Source: Paracentrotus lividus
Lineage: Eukaryota; Echinodermata; Echinoidea; Camarodonta; Echinidae
DNA: 64,000 bases
Direction: 5' to 3'
Assembly (NCBI GenBank): GCA_940671915.1
Contig: CALNVZ010003426.1
Location: 12,242,647 to 12,306,646 of the forward strand
Below are positions 48,455 through 61,224 of the stretch, piece by piece. The notes below the pieces were generated by a model that was given only the letters and a program-made list of their open reading frames with translations, ran no database searches and was not told where the DNA came from. Made by a program: the position numbers and the translations under genes. Numbering within the stretch: the stretch's first letter is position 1; each line of letters opens with the position of its first letter.

Positions 48455-51400
48455 GATCTTTAAGCCCTTCAGAGATAATATAAATGTATATTATAAATCT
48501 AGATTCGACGTTCAAGGAAATTAGGTGTTCAAAGAGATGTCCACAGTAGGATACGTACAAAGTTGTGCCAATAGCAACACAAGATTGGCTAGATTATGAA
48601 GAACAGTTATGAGTGTACTGCAGTTGCTCTGGTGATGATGTCTTCCTACTTCAAATTGATAATTTGATCTTATCTCTGAATTTTCTATTTTATCGGTTGT
48701 ATTAGATAAAAGGGTGTTCCTCAAAGACTAACTATTCCAGGTCTGAAATTTTAGAAAACGAAATTGCAGTTATCACGTGCATGCAGTTGCAGATCATCAA
48801 TGACCAATGTTGTTTTACTTTTGTACGAACCACCTTGACTTCTGCTGTGGTTCAATAGAAGATATTGGAGAAATTATTCCGTGTTCTTATTATGATAAAT
48901 TGTACCTGAGCCGATTTAAAGCAACTGTAAGCACACCAATCGGATCAAATGTTGTGCTTCTAGAATACGAACATAACAAGCTTAACATTTAGGGGATGGT
49001 GAGAAGCTACATAAGGTGGTAGTCTGTTCTGATGAAACTCGCAATCCAACAAAATAAATGAAAATTATTGTGAACTATTTGTAAATTTCATTGAAATGAT
49101 ACATACAATAAAGGAAGAAATTAAAAATGGAATCAATCCGGAAATGAAACACGTTATGGACCTGGTTTCTTCTGAATAATTTGATATAGGCCTACACGTA
49201 GAGCTTACATAGCCAATCATATGTACATGTAATAACTAAGTAGGTCGAGACTGGCCAACGACAAATTATAATATAATATATTATATCTGAGGCGGCAATA
49301 TAGGAGAAGTTTATATTCTGAAATCAAGAAAACGGTTTGGAAGGACAAGCAATTTGATTACCGACAAATAAAATGGGTTGTTCTCATCAAGCCGAGGAAC
49401 GTTTCAATAAAATACCCATGCACCATGTCGCCAATTATTTGTTTCTGAGACAGTTTCTTCTGCTCTCTATTTGTATTTTTTTGTTTTATTTCTATTTGCT
49501 TTTCTTGTAACAATTTTGCTGTCTTTTAAATGCCCTGGAAAATAAAATAAAAGTAATTGCCACTAATATCTTTTTTTTGTCAAGAGTTCTACTTATTTTC
49601 AAATGTGTGTTACAAAAATTTTTGTATAAAGACGTATACAAGAAGATAACAAGTCTTTGTAAAAATATTGAAAAGAAATACAACAATCAAACAAAGCACG
49701 ATTCCGTTATTTTAATGCTGCGTTACCACGCAAAGAGATTCGCAAAGTAAAAACAACGCTATTGACTCAGAAATATAAAGAAAAGACATTTTCTTTTTGT
49801 AATGATACAAATATTTCCCTTTGACGGGGAAGAAAGAGGCTTAAACAGCAAATAAGACATGGCAGAAGAAAGTCAATACCAGCAGGACTGCTGACTGGAG
49901 TTGGAAATTGACCTTCGAAGTCATCAAATGCATACACAAAACAGATGATTGGCTTGAAATGGCTTGCTAATGTCACAAGATAGCTTGTGATATTGGCAAA
50001 CCATTAGCAGACCATTTTATGCCAATCATCCATATTTTGTTAACCTTTGGAGATGGGGAGGAAAACCTTTGAAATACCAAAGGACAATCTTTGTGTCACG
50101 ATAATGAGATTCATTCGGTAGCATTTCTTAATGTTTTATGTTATAAATAAAAAAATCTTAAAATCGATACCTATGCCATAATATTTTAGGGTCACGTATT
50201 TTTGGGGAATCTTTATGGGGTGTGCAGAATCAACTTGCTATTATCTCTGTACTACTTCATAATAAAACAGAAAATATTGTGTAGCGAAGATGCAGAGGAT
50301 GTAGAAAGACGTAGAGAATTCAGCTTTTTGATGATAACAAATTAAATTTCAAAATATCCTTTTAATAGATCATATGCAAATCCAAATCGTGGGCGAATAT
50401 CAAATGTTTTGTGTAAAGAGACAAAAACATAAAGAAGAAGATTTAAAAAAAAAATCAAAAAAAAAAAAAAATCGTTAGCTTCAGAAAAGGTCATCACGTA
50501 GAGGTCCTCTACGCATTTTCAAAAATTAATTAATCAAACCGTAGACGTCAGCAACAGTCACGAACCTCACCACTCGTGACAATAATCAGGAAACAAATAA
50601 TATCGTCATTCAAAGGATACACGGAAAAAAAAAGCTGATATATCAAGATTATCAGTGAGATTTCTGAATTAATATGCCTAATTATTATAGACGTAGGGTT
50701 TCAGAGGCGTAGATATTACTGGACTTCCTTCGAGGTTGTCTCATACTAGACAGAGAAAATATAAAATCTTATTTTTAACGTGCATCCTATGAAAACAGTT
50801 CAGTATTTTTAATATTGGATTCATGAATTTGTTGCCCCGCCCACAAGATTTTAATTGCCCCAAAAATGATTGTGCGCATATGCCATTTAAAAAGCTAATT
50901 AATTATAATTGATTAAAAAAAAATAATTAAAAATAAATTTATTGATAAAAACATACATCTTTGAGAATAAAATTATATAAATCATCGATTTTACATGAAA
51001 CATTGAATATTTTCTTGAACTAAAGTGTTATAAAATATACATGACGCTTTAGTTTTACAACATTCTTCTACCTCTAAGCGATCGCAAATCATTCTTTTAA
51101 ATACACTGTAAATAGAGAGTTCATGGAAAATAATATTTTTGTTTTCTGCCTGAACAAAAGATGAATAAATGCATATTTTGCATATACGATCAGAAAATTT
51201 AGGGTTTTAAAACGTTTGTGGTCTAAATTATAGACTTCAATTAAAATAAATGTATTGAACGAAAATCTTATCTTGTAGAGTATCTGTACAATGTTGCTAA
51301 ATCTTAACCAAAACAGCTTCGTTAATTGAATTATTGGTTTAATATGATATTTCAGTTTAAAGGAGCCTTGTCAGAGATTGACGAGGGATGTGACTTCATA

Positions 51401-51898
51401 ATAATGCAACTTATATAACTGATTTTCATGATAGTTTTTCTTATAAAGCCCGTTGATTATACAGTCCCCTTTAATATGTATCCCTTTAATGTTTACTCTA
51501 AATTACATAATTTCTATACTTCATTCATAAGGTGTCATTAGGAAATGTGACTGTACATTCATATAGATGTCTAGACAATCAAGTTTGACTGTAAGAGGAC
51601 GACATAATCAATATTTTTTTCAAAGGAAGTAAGTTATTAATACGGCGCATTTACCTGGAGCAGGTCAAATCCTTTATTGCGCATTTGCTATTGTCATAAA
51701 CGCGACGACAAAATTTCCATGGCCACACGCCCTTGTGTAAATTTAAATTGAATATTACAAAAATAGTACAAAATCGATTTAAATGAATTCTTGATTGCAT
51801 CAAGTAGCTATTCATTTAAACCATCGCTTGTGCTGATACGGCAGCAATTACTTTCTATACCGGGTTATATACATACGCAGGAGTGGAAGCACTTTTTG
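48455..51898. other. Intergenic, nothing recognised
   Basis: AT-rich DNA upstream of the second receptor and of the lectin-like gene. A segment of about 90 bp (51469-51560) recurs at 58425-58520. No other structure seen. Confidence 0.6.
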
Positions 51899-54800
51899 AT
51901 GGCCTTTCCCAGTTCAAGCGAAACCTCAATGATAATCTTGGTTGTCATATTTGGTAAGAGTATCTGCCTCCCCCCCCCCAAAAAAAAAAAAAAGACTGAG
52001 GGTGTAATATTGATGACGATGATGATGATGATGGTGGTGGTGGTGATGTTGGTGGCTTACTCAATAGCGCCGATGCACGCCACCGATGCTGGGCACTCAT
52101 GGCCCTTGGTTCTATTATAAAACATTGTGAAATTTGATCTGAGTTTATAATGTTTGTTTGCTTATTTTAAGTATATATAGAATAAGAAAACATGTGGTGG
52201 GTACATACATTTTGGATTTAAAAAAAAAATGTTTCGTACTCTGGTACCATCCTTTTAAATAGCAGTATTCATATTTCGTATTCATGTTTAGCTGTATATT
52301 ATGCTAGATTTATATTATTTCCATTTGAAATTAAAATCAATTTTTGAATATACTTGCTTCTGATATATACCATGACGAAAAATAATTTCAATCAATTCAG
52401 TTATTCGGTATCATTGATGATACTTTCTATTACACATAATATATACATCTGTTGATTTTACTTTGAAGCGTGAATGTTTAGCCTAAAGGACCAACCAGTA
52501 TGCCGCACTCGCGTTAAAACTTTACCAATGTTTATCTTCAACGTTTTTTTTTTTTTCTTTTCTTTTATATTTTTGTATTCCATTTTATTTAAATTATATT
52601 ATTCAAATTATTATTATTATTTTTGTTTATTTATTTATTATTTATTTTGTTTATTTTATACTTATTATTTATTTTTTATTTGTTGTTGTTGTTTTTTTAG
52701 GGGGGGCACTTCCTTGGTTCTCTCCCTTTCACTGTCGAGGCAAAGCGAATACAATTATCAAAGAAATGTATTCTATAAATTTGCACTATTCTATTTTAAT
52801 CAAATCAGTTGCTCTACTGGCAACGGGCCATCATGGCGAAGGTTGTCAAGTTCCCTGCAGAGGCATAACATTGGACAATGGAAACAGCATCGCATTGGTA
52901 CCCAAGTTAGTAGCCAGTAAAAACGCTCAGTGGTTGAAGAACCTTCTTGGAGGAAACATTGCCCCGTCGACTTTTATTTGTGATATTCCAAAGGTTCCAG
53001 GTATGTATCATACATTTAGATCTCAAGATTTCAGCTTTATTGTATTACTTTTCCTCCATTATTCTATGGGGTTTCAAAAAGAAAATTATCATCTTAAAGA
53101 TAATAGTCAAAAAGACGATGACAAATCTTACTTTATATACTTTATACATTTATGGTATTTATATTGAAATGTAAAATATTGTAAATAGACCGCACATTTT
53201 CCCGCTTATAAGTTAGAAAATAATGAGTTGATTAATATTTGCATATGTAATAAATAAAGTTTTGTCTTGTTAAAAATAGAGTGATGAAAGTAGTGTCTCA
53301 TTATTTTGGCCTGAATAATTATCTTTAAATAGGTACTCATTATCAATCTGCAGTTGTTACATATTGTAAGTGGTGTTATATTTGGCATATTTGTGAATAA
53401 ATAAAATCATGCAGTCGTATCTAGAATATCATTTGCCAGATGAATGGTCTTTCGATGGAGCGACAGGTGATAACATAGTGATTTCCTAATGCATCACTTC
53501 AGATCGCGATAATGACTTACTTGAAGAAGAACGGGATCTTTAATGGACATGGCAACTTTGCGATACCACTCATAGTGTTGGAAAGTAATAAGTTTTCTCT
53601 AGTATCTTGTTGGACATTTGTTAGGTAATATGAGCATGGTGATTGGGAGCTATACTGGTGCAATTTCTCCTTGTGTCTGATGATTCTGATGTAGACCGAC
53701 ATATGCAATAATACTTAATATAAAAAATCACAAAAATGAATTTAAAAATTCCTGTGCTTTGGAAAAACGTTCATCTATATTTAGTAGTTTAATATCGCGC
53801 TTGCGGATCAGTTTCTTGAAGTCAATATGATAGAAATAGCATATCGATGCCTTGCCCAATGAAACAAGGATTTGTACATTGTAGCGAATAGTTATTACCG
53901 TTCAGACCTGTATAATTAGAGGTAATCATATTTGCTTAAACCTTATTACTTTCGAAGAATTCGATTAGTAAAGCAAGATTATTACGGATTTTAGATGCTT
54001 TAATAATTTTTATACGGAGTTTTATCTACTTTTACATACTTTGATAACCAATTTCCTTTTTGAACATTGTAACACTTTTCGGTTATCTGTTTTCTTTACG
54101 TATTCATATTACCAATTTTTTTCCTGGTACAATTAATAATAATTCTCAAATGTTAAGTGGAAATGATTTGTATTATGCTTCCGTATTTTTCTATTAACGG
54201 TTTTTTGAAATTGTAATTGAATTTCTACAGGGGTGTGTCAAATAACATATATTAGGACGCATCGTTATATTTTAAATATAATTAGCTTTTTCCCCACACT
54301 TTAAAACCTAAGTAGATGGGAAAATATGACTGAAACAGGTGTTAGCTGTTATGATAACAAAAAGCGCAAAATTAGCAATGATGCCCTAAACACGGATCAC
54401 AGTTTTCAAGATCTTCCAAATCAAAATAATATGGATTATTCACGATTTTATCTAATAAAGGTATTCCCGGTCAATTTTAACTATTTGTAATCGAATTCGT
54501 TTATGTTTATTCAATTTAAACGGTACCTCATGAGCGGAGCTATCGGTCAATTGAATTAAAGTTTAGATTTTTTAAATCGCGATCACATTCCGGACGAAAG
54601 GGCGTATAATAGAAACGTCAAATTGATCGGAAATATTTAAACTTGACCGGGAAAATCTATAAAAACGAAGAAATAGCAACTGTAATTTAGAATGTAAATA
54701 TATAACAAAACATGCTGTTAAACCCTATTATAAGTTAATACGATGAAATGTTGCTGAAAAGTAAGCAAGGTGGAACCATAAAGATTTCAACTACCTAAAA

Positions 54801-55146
54801 AACCTCACCATCGCTGCTACTTACAGGAGGCAACAGATCCAGGTGATCATGAGTGGATTGGTTTCATCGGCCGAACGCGGAAACACCTCCGTTCCCTTCG
54901 TTGGGACGGACGGTACACCTTATGACTATGAATCTTGGCAGGCACCACAGCCAGATAACTGGCTAGGTAACGAGAACTGCGTCACTTTCTGGCGGCAAAG
55001 CCCGCTGATGATGTATCAAACCTTGGAAACGATGTGGCTGTGATACTGTCTCAGCTCCATTTGTTTGCCAATGGGACCCTAGACTCCATCCTACGTCCAA
55101 CACCGACAAGATCAATCTGGGTGGTGTTTCACTAAGTTGTTCGTAA
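51899..55146 (+). CDS. Secreted C-type lectin-like gene or pseudogene
   Basis: Exon 1 (51899-51953) ends in phase 1 and joins exon 2 (52809-53000) to give a clear signal peptide, MAFPSSSETSMIILVVIF then VALLATGHHGEG, followed by C-containing sequence and IALVPKLVASKNAQWLKNLL. A possible exon 3 (54339-54460) fits both phases but has no known domain. The last exon (54827-55146) is a C-type lectin domain: HEWIGF, then ESWQAPQPDNW with QPD (galactose-type selectivity in known lectins), GNENC and APFVCQ. The last exon changes frame twice, near 54902 (GGG) and 55000 (CCC), so it is a pseudogene or carries homopolymer miscalls. The N-terminal half of the lectin domain was not found. Likely role if intact: secreted carbohydrate binding, immune or adhesion. 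Confidence 0.6.
52541..52706 (+). repeat. T-rich low-complexity tract in lectin intron 1
   Basis: Long T runs and TTATT repeats ending in a G tract, 100 bp before exon 2. The long ORF across it is compositional. Confidence 0.7.
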
Positions 55147-55288
55147 AGTTATGAATGACTTTACAAACGACTGGAACATGTTCTTTGGTGCTGTACAAAT
55201 CACATTTCAAATCATTTAGCATAAGAACTGATTACAGTCATTTGTAAAGGTGTTCGTAACTAACGGACGACCTGATGAACACAACCGG
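55119..55288. mobile_element. GTTGTTCGTAAAG MITE at the lectin 3' end
   Basis: GGTGTTTCACTAAGTTGTTC with GTAAAGTTATGAATGAC is mirrored by CATTTGTAAAGGTGTTCGTA with CTAACGGACGACC. The last lectin codons (GVSLSCS) and the TAA lie inside it. Confidence 0.6.
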
Positions 55289-56280
55289 AAATCGAAATCA
55301 CAGTATCTCAAACAAAATGTCTCAGCTGGAGTAACATCTATTCAGCATTCTGTCGGAGCCTGGTTCCTGCTCTGTATATCACTCTCCAAAACATTCTGAA
55401 AGTGGATTCTCAACCCTCAAAACCCTCACAAGAACATTGACAACAACAACATTTTACGAACAACACAAGCAAACTGCAAATTATTACTGTACAAGTGAAT
55501 CAGTCACAGGTTCCACTCGAACAAGGACTAGACAACAATTGAAACAAGAACGCTTAACATATTATTTAAGGTTGGATGTAGCTTTTATTGGAGTTGGTTC
55601 TCTGTATGAGCACTTACAACACAAAGTGCCGCATTGGAATACAACAAAGCCTTATCACGACTGCATTTTGATAATGATTCGTGAAATATTATTTAATTAT
55701 ATATATTTGCTAGAATTTTTCCTTTTGAAATACAATGTAAACATGTTAATTTAAATTGAGTAATCATGTTAACAATTAATTAAACTTAATTTTTAAAAAT
55801 TGCATTAATTAAAAAAAAGTTAATAAATAATGCCTTTAACATTTATACTTATAGAGAGGAATGGAATATATGTTAGGATTTAGACATTGTGAAGGGCTAT
55901 AGGCCATGTATTAGCTTATAGCTTCGGTTGTTTTTAATTTCATTGATTATATTGGTCATGATAATATTAACGATATCTCAGATCAATATCTGAATATGTG
56001 TTTTGGTGATATTATGTAAATCCTGTAGTTATATGACTGTCTGAAGAGCCTTCCCGTGTCTGCTGGTGGCGTTTTTGAATTATTTTTATTTACGCTACGT
56101 CATATTATCAAATTTTCTATCAAACTATTTGTTTTTATTATTCAACTTTATTATCATTGTAGAAAGGAATGGACAGATGGAATAAATTTTGGCAATGCTT
56201 GGATTTAATCATGAATAACAAACACTTGAAGGCACTCCTATGCTGTAATCATTTTGGTTCCAATTTTTTTTCTTGGTGTA

Positions 56281-56286
56281 AGTGCG

Positions 56287-56317
<31 letters not shown>

Positions 56318-56430
56318 TTGTGTGTATGGTTTGTATGTGTGTGTGTGTTGTGTGTGTGTGTGTGTACGTGTGTGAGTGTGAGGGTGTGTTTGTGTGTGGG
56401 GGGAGTATGTGTGTCGAGGAGAGAGAGAGA

Positions 56431-56460
<30 letters not shown>
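56281..56460 (+). repeat. GT/GTGC microsatellite
   Basis: Imperfect GT repeats broken by a GGGG and GA stretch. Long ORFs here, in several frames, are artefacts of the repeat. Confidence 0.95.
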
Positions 56461-56467
<7 letters not shown>

Positions 56468-56562
56468 GATTGAGGATACATAGATAATGTGTTTGAAATG
56501 TCATTTTCAGCCAGCATTAAAGTAAAGGCCCATTTCTTAGGCGCTGTAGGTCCTCCTGTATT

Positions 56563-56720
56563 CAGTGGCAGATCCAGGCGGTGGCGCGAGGGACGCACGC
56601 CCCTCTATAATTTGAAAGGCACACATTGACTGAACAAATCTAAATCGGAAAATTTCTGCGGCCCCCTCCCCCTTATTTTCAAATCCTGGGGGGGGGGGAG
56701 GGGCGAGAAATAAGGTGCTT
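56563..56720. mobile_element. CAGTGGC MITE relic
   Basis: Starts CAGTGGCAGATCCAGGCGG and has CAAATCCTGGGGGG at its other side, with the CATTGACTGAAC interior resembling the copy at 5177-5329. Confidence 0.55.
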
Positions 56721-57672
56721 GGTATATCAATGATCACAAATAATCACATTCACCATCATATTCTAATTGAAAAAGTTAATTATAAACTGGATATAGGCAT
56801 GAGCGTATGGGGGACGTGAAATAATGTGCTTGGTAGAATTTATTACACTAAAACATGGCTTTGCTATGACACTGCCAAACTAAAATATTCAATATACATT
56901 TCATTGATTATAGATATCCCATACAACAAGATATGGTAATGGTACTCTGCTGCAATGATAAACCAATGATAAACCTCTGATTTTTTTTTCAATGTCAAAT
57001 ATCAGAGAAAGGACACAATTTTTGATATTATGCCATCATGGCCATTTCTACCAAATAAAGGATCCACCAGCTATACCGCACGATATAAATTCATGGGATT
57101 GAATACTTTTAGAAAACTGAATGAAATAAAGTTGGCTTTACATTTATAGTTAACCCATATTTTACATTACTACTGAAAGCCAGTAGGTCGTTACAAAAAC
57201 AACGTCCTTCTGGTTCTTTATAGAAAAAAGGGGCATCCACTTATGAATATAAATAAGGAGTTGGTCTGGAAGTTCCAAATATGGCGATAACAAACTTTAA
57301 CAGCAGAACCTGCTCCCATCATGTTTGAACGTAATTACAGTTGTTATCAATTAATTACAGTCATTTCAACCATTATTCTCTCTGCGACGTAGTAATTACA
57401 ATTTTATGAACCTTTTCCCATCGCTTGTTGATGTAATTTCAGGTGCGTTATCAACTAATTACAAATATTTCAGGCGTTATTTTATTTCTCCAGACGTAGA
57501 AATTACATTTTTGTACAAAAACAAAAGCACCAGCTGTGAGTAGAGTGGCCAAACAATTAATCACATAAAATCACATGATTATCATACCCCCTAGAGCTTG
57601 CAAGCATGCACCAAACAAAATTAATAAAATAGTCTAAGACAAACCGACAATCTATACACAACAAAAAAAGTA

Positions 57673-58412
57673 ACCCCCCCCCCTCCTAATCACAACGATG
57701 TAACTTTTGAACGAGCTTGTTTTCAGTACAAATCACTTATCAAGCACCTTGTGTAAAAAAATGACATCGATCGCTCGAGACATGCATGAGTTATCAACGT
57801 TTACAGCAAAAATGGACATTTTCAAAAGTCACAATGGTCATTTTGGAGGCTGTAAAAATAACAATTTTGTAAAATTTTCTTTTTACCTTGTGTTTAATTG
57901 TTTTGATGGGTTTATCATCCAAAATTTGATCATCCAACACCAATCCCGATACATTTCAATATTTTTCATGGATGAGTGAGCACAATTTTTAAAATTATGT
58001 TCAGGCCTCCAACATTATCGACACATTTTGGGAGAAAATGAGCACTATTCGTCGTGTCATGGACGAGTGAGCACATTTTAAAGGTGAAATTTGTGACTTT
58101 TATCATGACAATTTTGCCTTTAACATGTGTTTATTCATGCATGACGCAAAGGTTTTATCTCATTTTCGCACATAAGTTAGTCGATGAGTGTATAAACATA
58201 ACCGCCAAATTTTTGAGCCTGCGCTGCATTACATAATGTTGCGCAACTTCCGAACCGTAAGCTCAATTTCTTTCAAAATAGCTTTAAAAGTTGCGTAAGA
58301 TGTTAGAGAAAAAAAGTCATAAATGCGAGGAGCGCGAATTTTTTCAGCGACATGACCGCGCGAAATGTCGAGGGGGGGGGGGGGGGGGCTGATTAGGCCC
58401 CCCGGCCCTTTT
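57673..58412. repeat. Repeat bounded by CCTAATCA and CTGATTAGG with G/C tracts
   Basis: A C tract with TCCTAATCA at the left and a G18 tract with CTGATTAGGCCCCCCGG at the right. Internal direct repeats include GACGAGTGAGCAC and GGATGAGTGAGCAC. Confidence 0.4.
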
Positions 58413-59245
58413 AGGGTTAATATGTATCCCTTTAATCATGTTAATATGTTTACTCTTAATTACATAATGTCTATACTTCATTCATAAGGTGTCATTAGGA
58501 AATGTGACTGTATGTTCATATATACAGTGCGTCCCAGATAAAAGTATACCCAACTTTGAGAGCCTCGCATTAAAATTGTATAACTTATGTGTCATTAATT
58601 TTTATATCATAACAAAGAGTAACTAATATTCTATCTTGTGATGCCAAAATTATACCTGTACTGTCATGGATGACTGAACTCTCAAGTTTTAAAAAAAATT
58701 GGTCAGAAACTATTTGTACCAAATAATCTCAGGAGCAGCACTGGCTTTCAGATCATTCATTGTTTGTTTGAGGTCAGCCTTCCAGAGCCTATTCACTAGC
58801 GACAAGGATTACTTGGCCTATTGAAATGCAAGGGCTGCTTTTTCTCAAACTTGGTACGGGGCACTTTTTACGCTTATTTTTTAAAGCCCAACTGCTAAGT
58901 CATCCGTCAGAACAGAGGTATAAGTTTGGTATCAGTGAATAGAATATGAGTTGCTCTTTATCATAAACAAAAGCTTGTTTTTCGTAGTGTTCTACTAATT
59001 TAAATTCGTAAGGTAAACTGGTTTAGCGCGTACTGCTAGTTTTTACGATGCTTTACGAGTTACAGATGCAAGCGGGCGCATGCAAGACTCGTACATATAA
59101 TGAATATAGTTGTAGAGCGGGTTTTACCAATTGAATTTGGAAGTTCTACGACAATGCAATAATTAGTAAAGCATCGATAACTCGTAAACGCTGTTTACGA
59201 ATTTGTTGTACCAATTGGTTTTACAAATTTTGTGGTAGCTTTACG

Positions 59246-59407
59246 ATGTTTAGAAATATTCCCGCTGATGAGATCACGTGTCAACACTTTTTTCAGCGCG
59301 CAATATTTAATCATCGCAACGCGCATCGAATCGCAGACGACTTTACCGTAATCGAGCAGCCGGGTTACAACCTAAGGGAACTTGACATTAAAAACAATGG
59401 CAAACAG
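59246..59407 (+). CDS. Candidate first coding exon, unknown product
   Basis: ATG at 59246, 54 open codons, then CAG|GTAATA. The peptide begins MFRNIPADEITCQHFFQRAI and has DDFTVIEQPGYNLRELDIKN. Composition is protein-like and differs from the surrounding AT-rich DNA. It ends in phase 0, matching the acceptor phase of the exon at 63176, so the two could belong to one gene with a 3.8 kb intron. Family not recognised. Confidence 0.4.
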
Positions 59408-59653
59408 GTAATATTTCAAGTTATTTCTTTCAAAATGAATGCTAGATGTTGTATTGAGCTTAAATGTGTTTGTATGCTGCGAATGGGGCTGTGGACAGCC
59501 GACATTGTGGTCGTAAAGTAAAGTTATGAATGACTGGCGGGTGCTATTAAAATTGCGTGCGCTAGCTAGTGCCGGTAGAATCTAACTTGGATCTACGTAC
59601 TAACTCAAGGAGCTCTGCCGCCGAAGCGACGGCGGAGGTCCTCGAGTTAACTT

Positions 59654-61220
59654 GAAGAGTTTAGTGGAAGAAGTACTTAAGTCACATAATACTAGTTCTA
59701 GATACAAGGGTTTGAATATTTCAAACTATCCTGCACATCACAAATTTTTGAATTTCAGATTCAAACTTTGTGGAGTTGATTTTTAAGGGAGGAGAAGCAT
59801 ACGTGGCAAATTTCAGCAATTTTATGCTTATCGATCTCCGATAATCAATAAGCCGGAAGTTGGACTTAGGTACTTCTTCCACTAAAACTATGGACTTAGG
59901 TACTTCTTCCACTACAACCGTGGACTTAAGTACTTCTTCCACTAAAAATCATTCATTTTATTAAATGGGGGTTTCCTGTTTGGGGCAATTCATTTTGTTT
60001 GTTGTCCTTTTTAACAAAACTAAACAATCCTCTTGATTTCATATGGTTTGTGAGTAACATTTCTGAATGTATATACCCAATATATAGGGGGGGGGGGGGG
60101 GGGGGGGTTGGGGGGGGGGGGGGGGGTTTCATACATTAAAAAAAAATGGGGGCTCCTTTTAATAACAAAATAAATCCTGCGCGGCCCCCTGCATCTGCGC
60201 CTGTCAGACATAATTTATAAAAGCGGCCCATTTGCCCTTTGTAGCACTATATTGAAAACCTATGGAATAAACATGTGGGTGGCAGTGGTATACCATTTTT
60301 AGGCACTTTTTCCATTTTTTTGTGCTAATGGCAGCCCCTTTCCCCTGGATCTGTGACTTGTCTGACACCAATACACAAAAAATCCTAATGAGTTAAAGAA
60401 GAAAATTTCAATGAACATTTCATGGGGGATGGAAAAAATGCCTACCCTACCATTAAAAAAAAAAAAATAATTTTGTCGGGGGGGGGGGCTTTTTTTTTTT
60501 TAAGGGGGCGGGCACTTTCAGACCCCTCTCGTATCCGCGTAGGAAAATTCATCATTTGACTTAAAACTGCAACATTGCAGTTGAAAACTGCGTTGTATAT
60601 ATATATGAACCTTGACACATCCCAATTTTGTTATTATTTATTTTAATTTCTGGGCCGTCGTGGGGGGGGGGGGGTTGAAAACTGATCCATAGCTCCTCCC
60701 CCACCTTGTGTCAGATTTTAAACGTCCATTTTTTTTTTGTTCGTAATAAACTTACATTCCTACCCTACTCAGAAACACATGCCTATGGGGTTGCTCTTAC
60801 CCGCCCCCCCCCCCTGCCCATAAAAAAGAAGTTTTTTTACCGCCCTACCAAGCATCCCCCATATTGCTTGTCAGCCAGATTTTAGTAAACATCTTCTGGG
60901 GTCTCCCAATACCTAAACATTGGCAGAGCTGCCCCTCCCTCTTCCCCTTAACAAAATATTGACCCAAGCTTGGGTGGACTTAGGTACTTCTTCCACTAAA
61001 ACTTTGGACTTAAGTACTTCTTCCCTAAAACTATGGACTTAGTACTTCTTCCACTAAAAATCATCATGTTTTTGAAATGGGGTTTCCTGTTTGGGGCACT
61101 TAGGATTGGAATTTTTCAAAACTGACTCTGCCCGTTTTCTGATGGTGTATACATAGATATTATCAAATAAACTCATTTTTGAAAAAATGTGACTTAAGTA
61201 CTTCTTCCACTAGACTCTTC
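59654..61220. mobile_element. GAAGAG-ended element, ACTT TSD, GGAAGAAGTACTTAAGTC repeats
   Basis: Inverted ends GAAGAG(T/C)(T/C)TAGTGGAAG followed by AAGTACTTAAGTCAC, flanked by ACTT (59650-53, 61221-24). GGACTTA(G/A)GTACTTCTTCC is repeated inside (about 59863-59945 and 60977-61060). The middle is G/C-tract-rich and may contain further nested insertions. Confidence 0.8.
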
Positions 61221-61224
61221 ACTT

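Larger units (their letters stand above)
55289..59245. other. Intergenic, repeats only
   Basis: Holds a GT microsatellite (56281-56460), a CAGTGGC MITE (56563-56720), a G/C-tract-bounded repeat (57673-58412), a dispersed duplicate (58425-58520) and a CAGTGCGTCCCAG end (58527). From about 58980 to 59235 there are several TTTACGA/TCGTAAA inverted motifs, probably another MITE. No exon seen before 59246. Confidence 0.6.

Noticed and set aside
53426-53468. Possible lectin exon (ATGAATGG..GCGACAG)
   Set aside because: AG/GT borders and phase fit one side, but it is very short and then fails to connect in frame to the lectin exon.
56209-56598. THTHTHT and VCVCVC ORFs
   Set aside because: Translations of the GT microsatellite in several frames.
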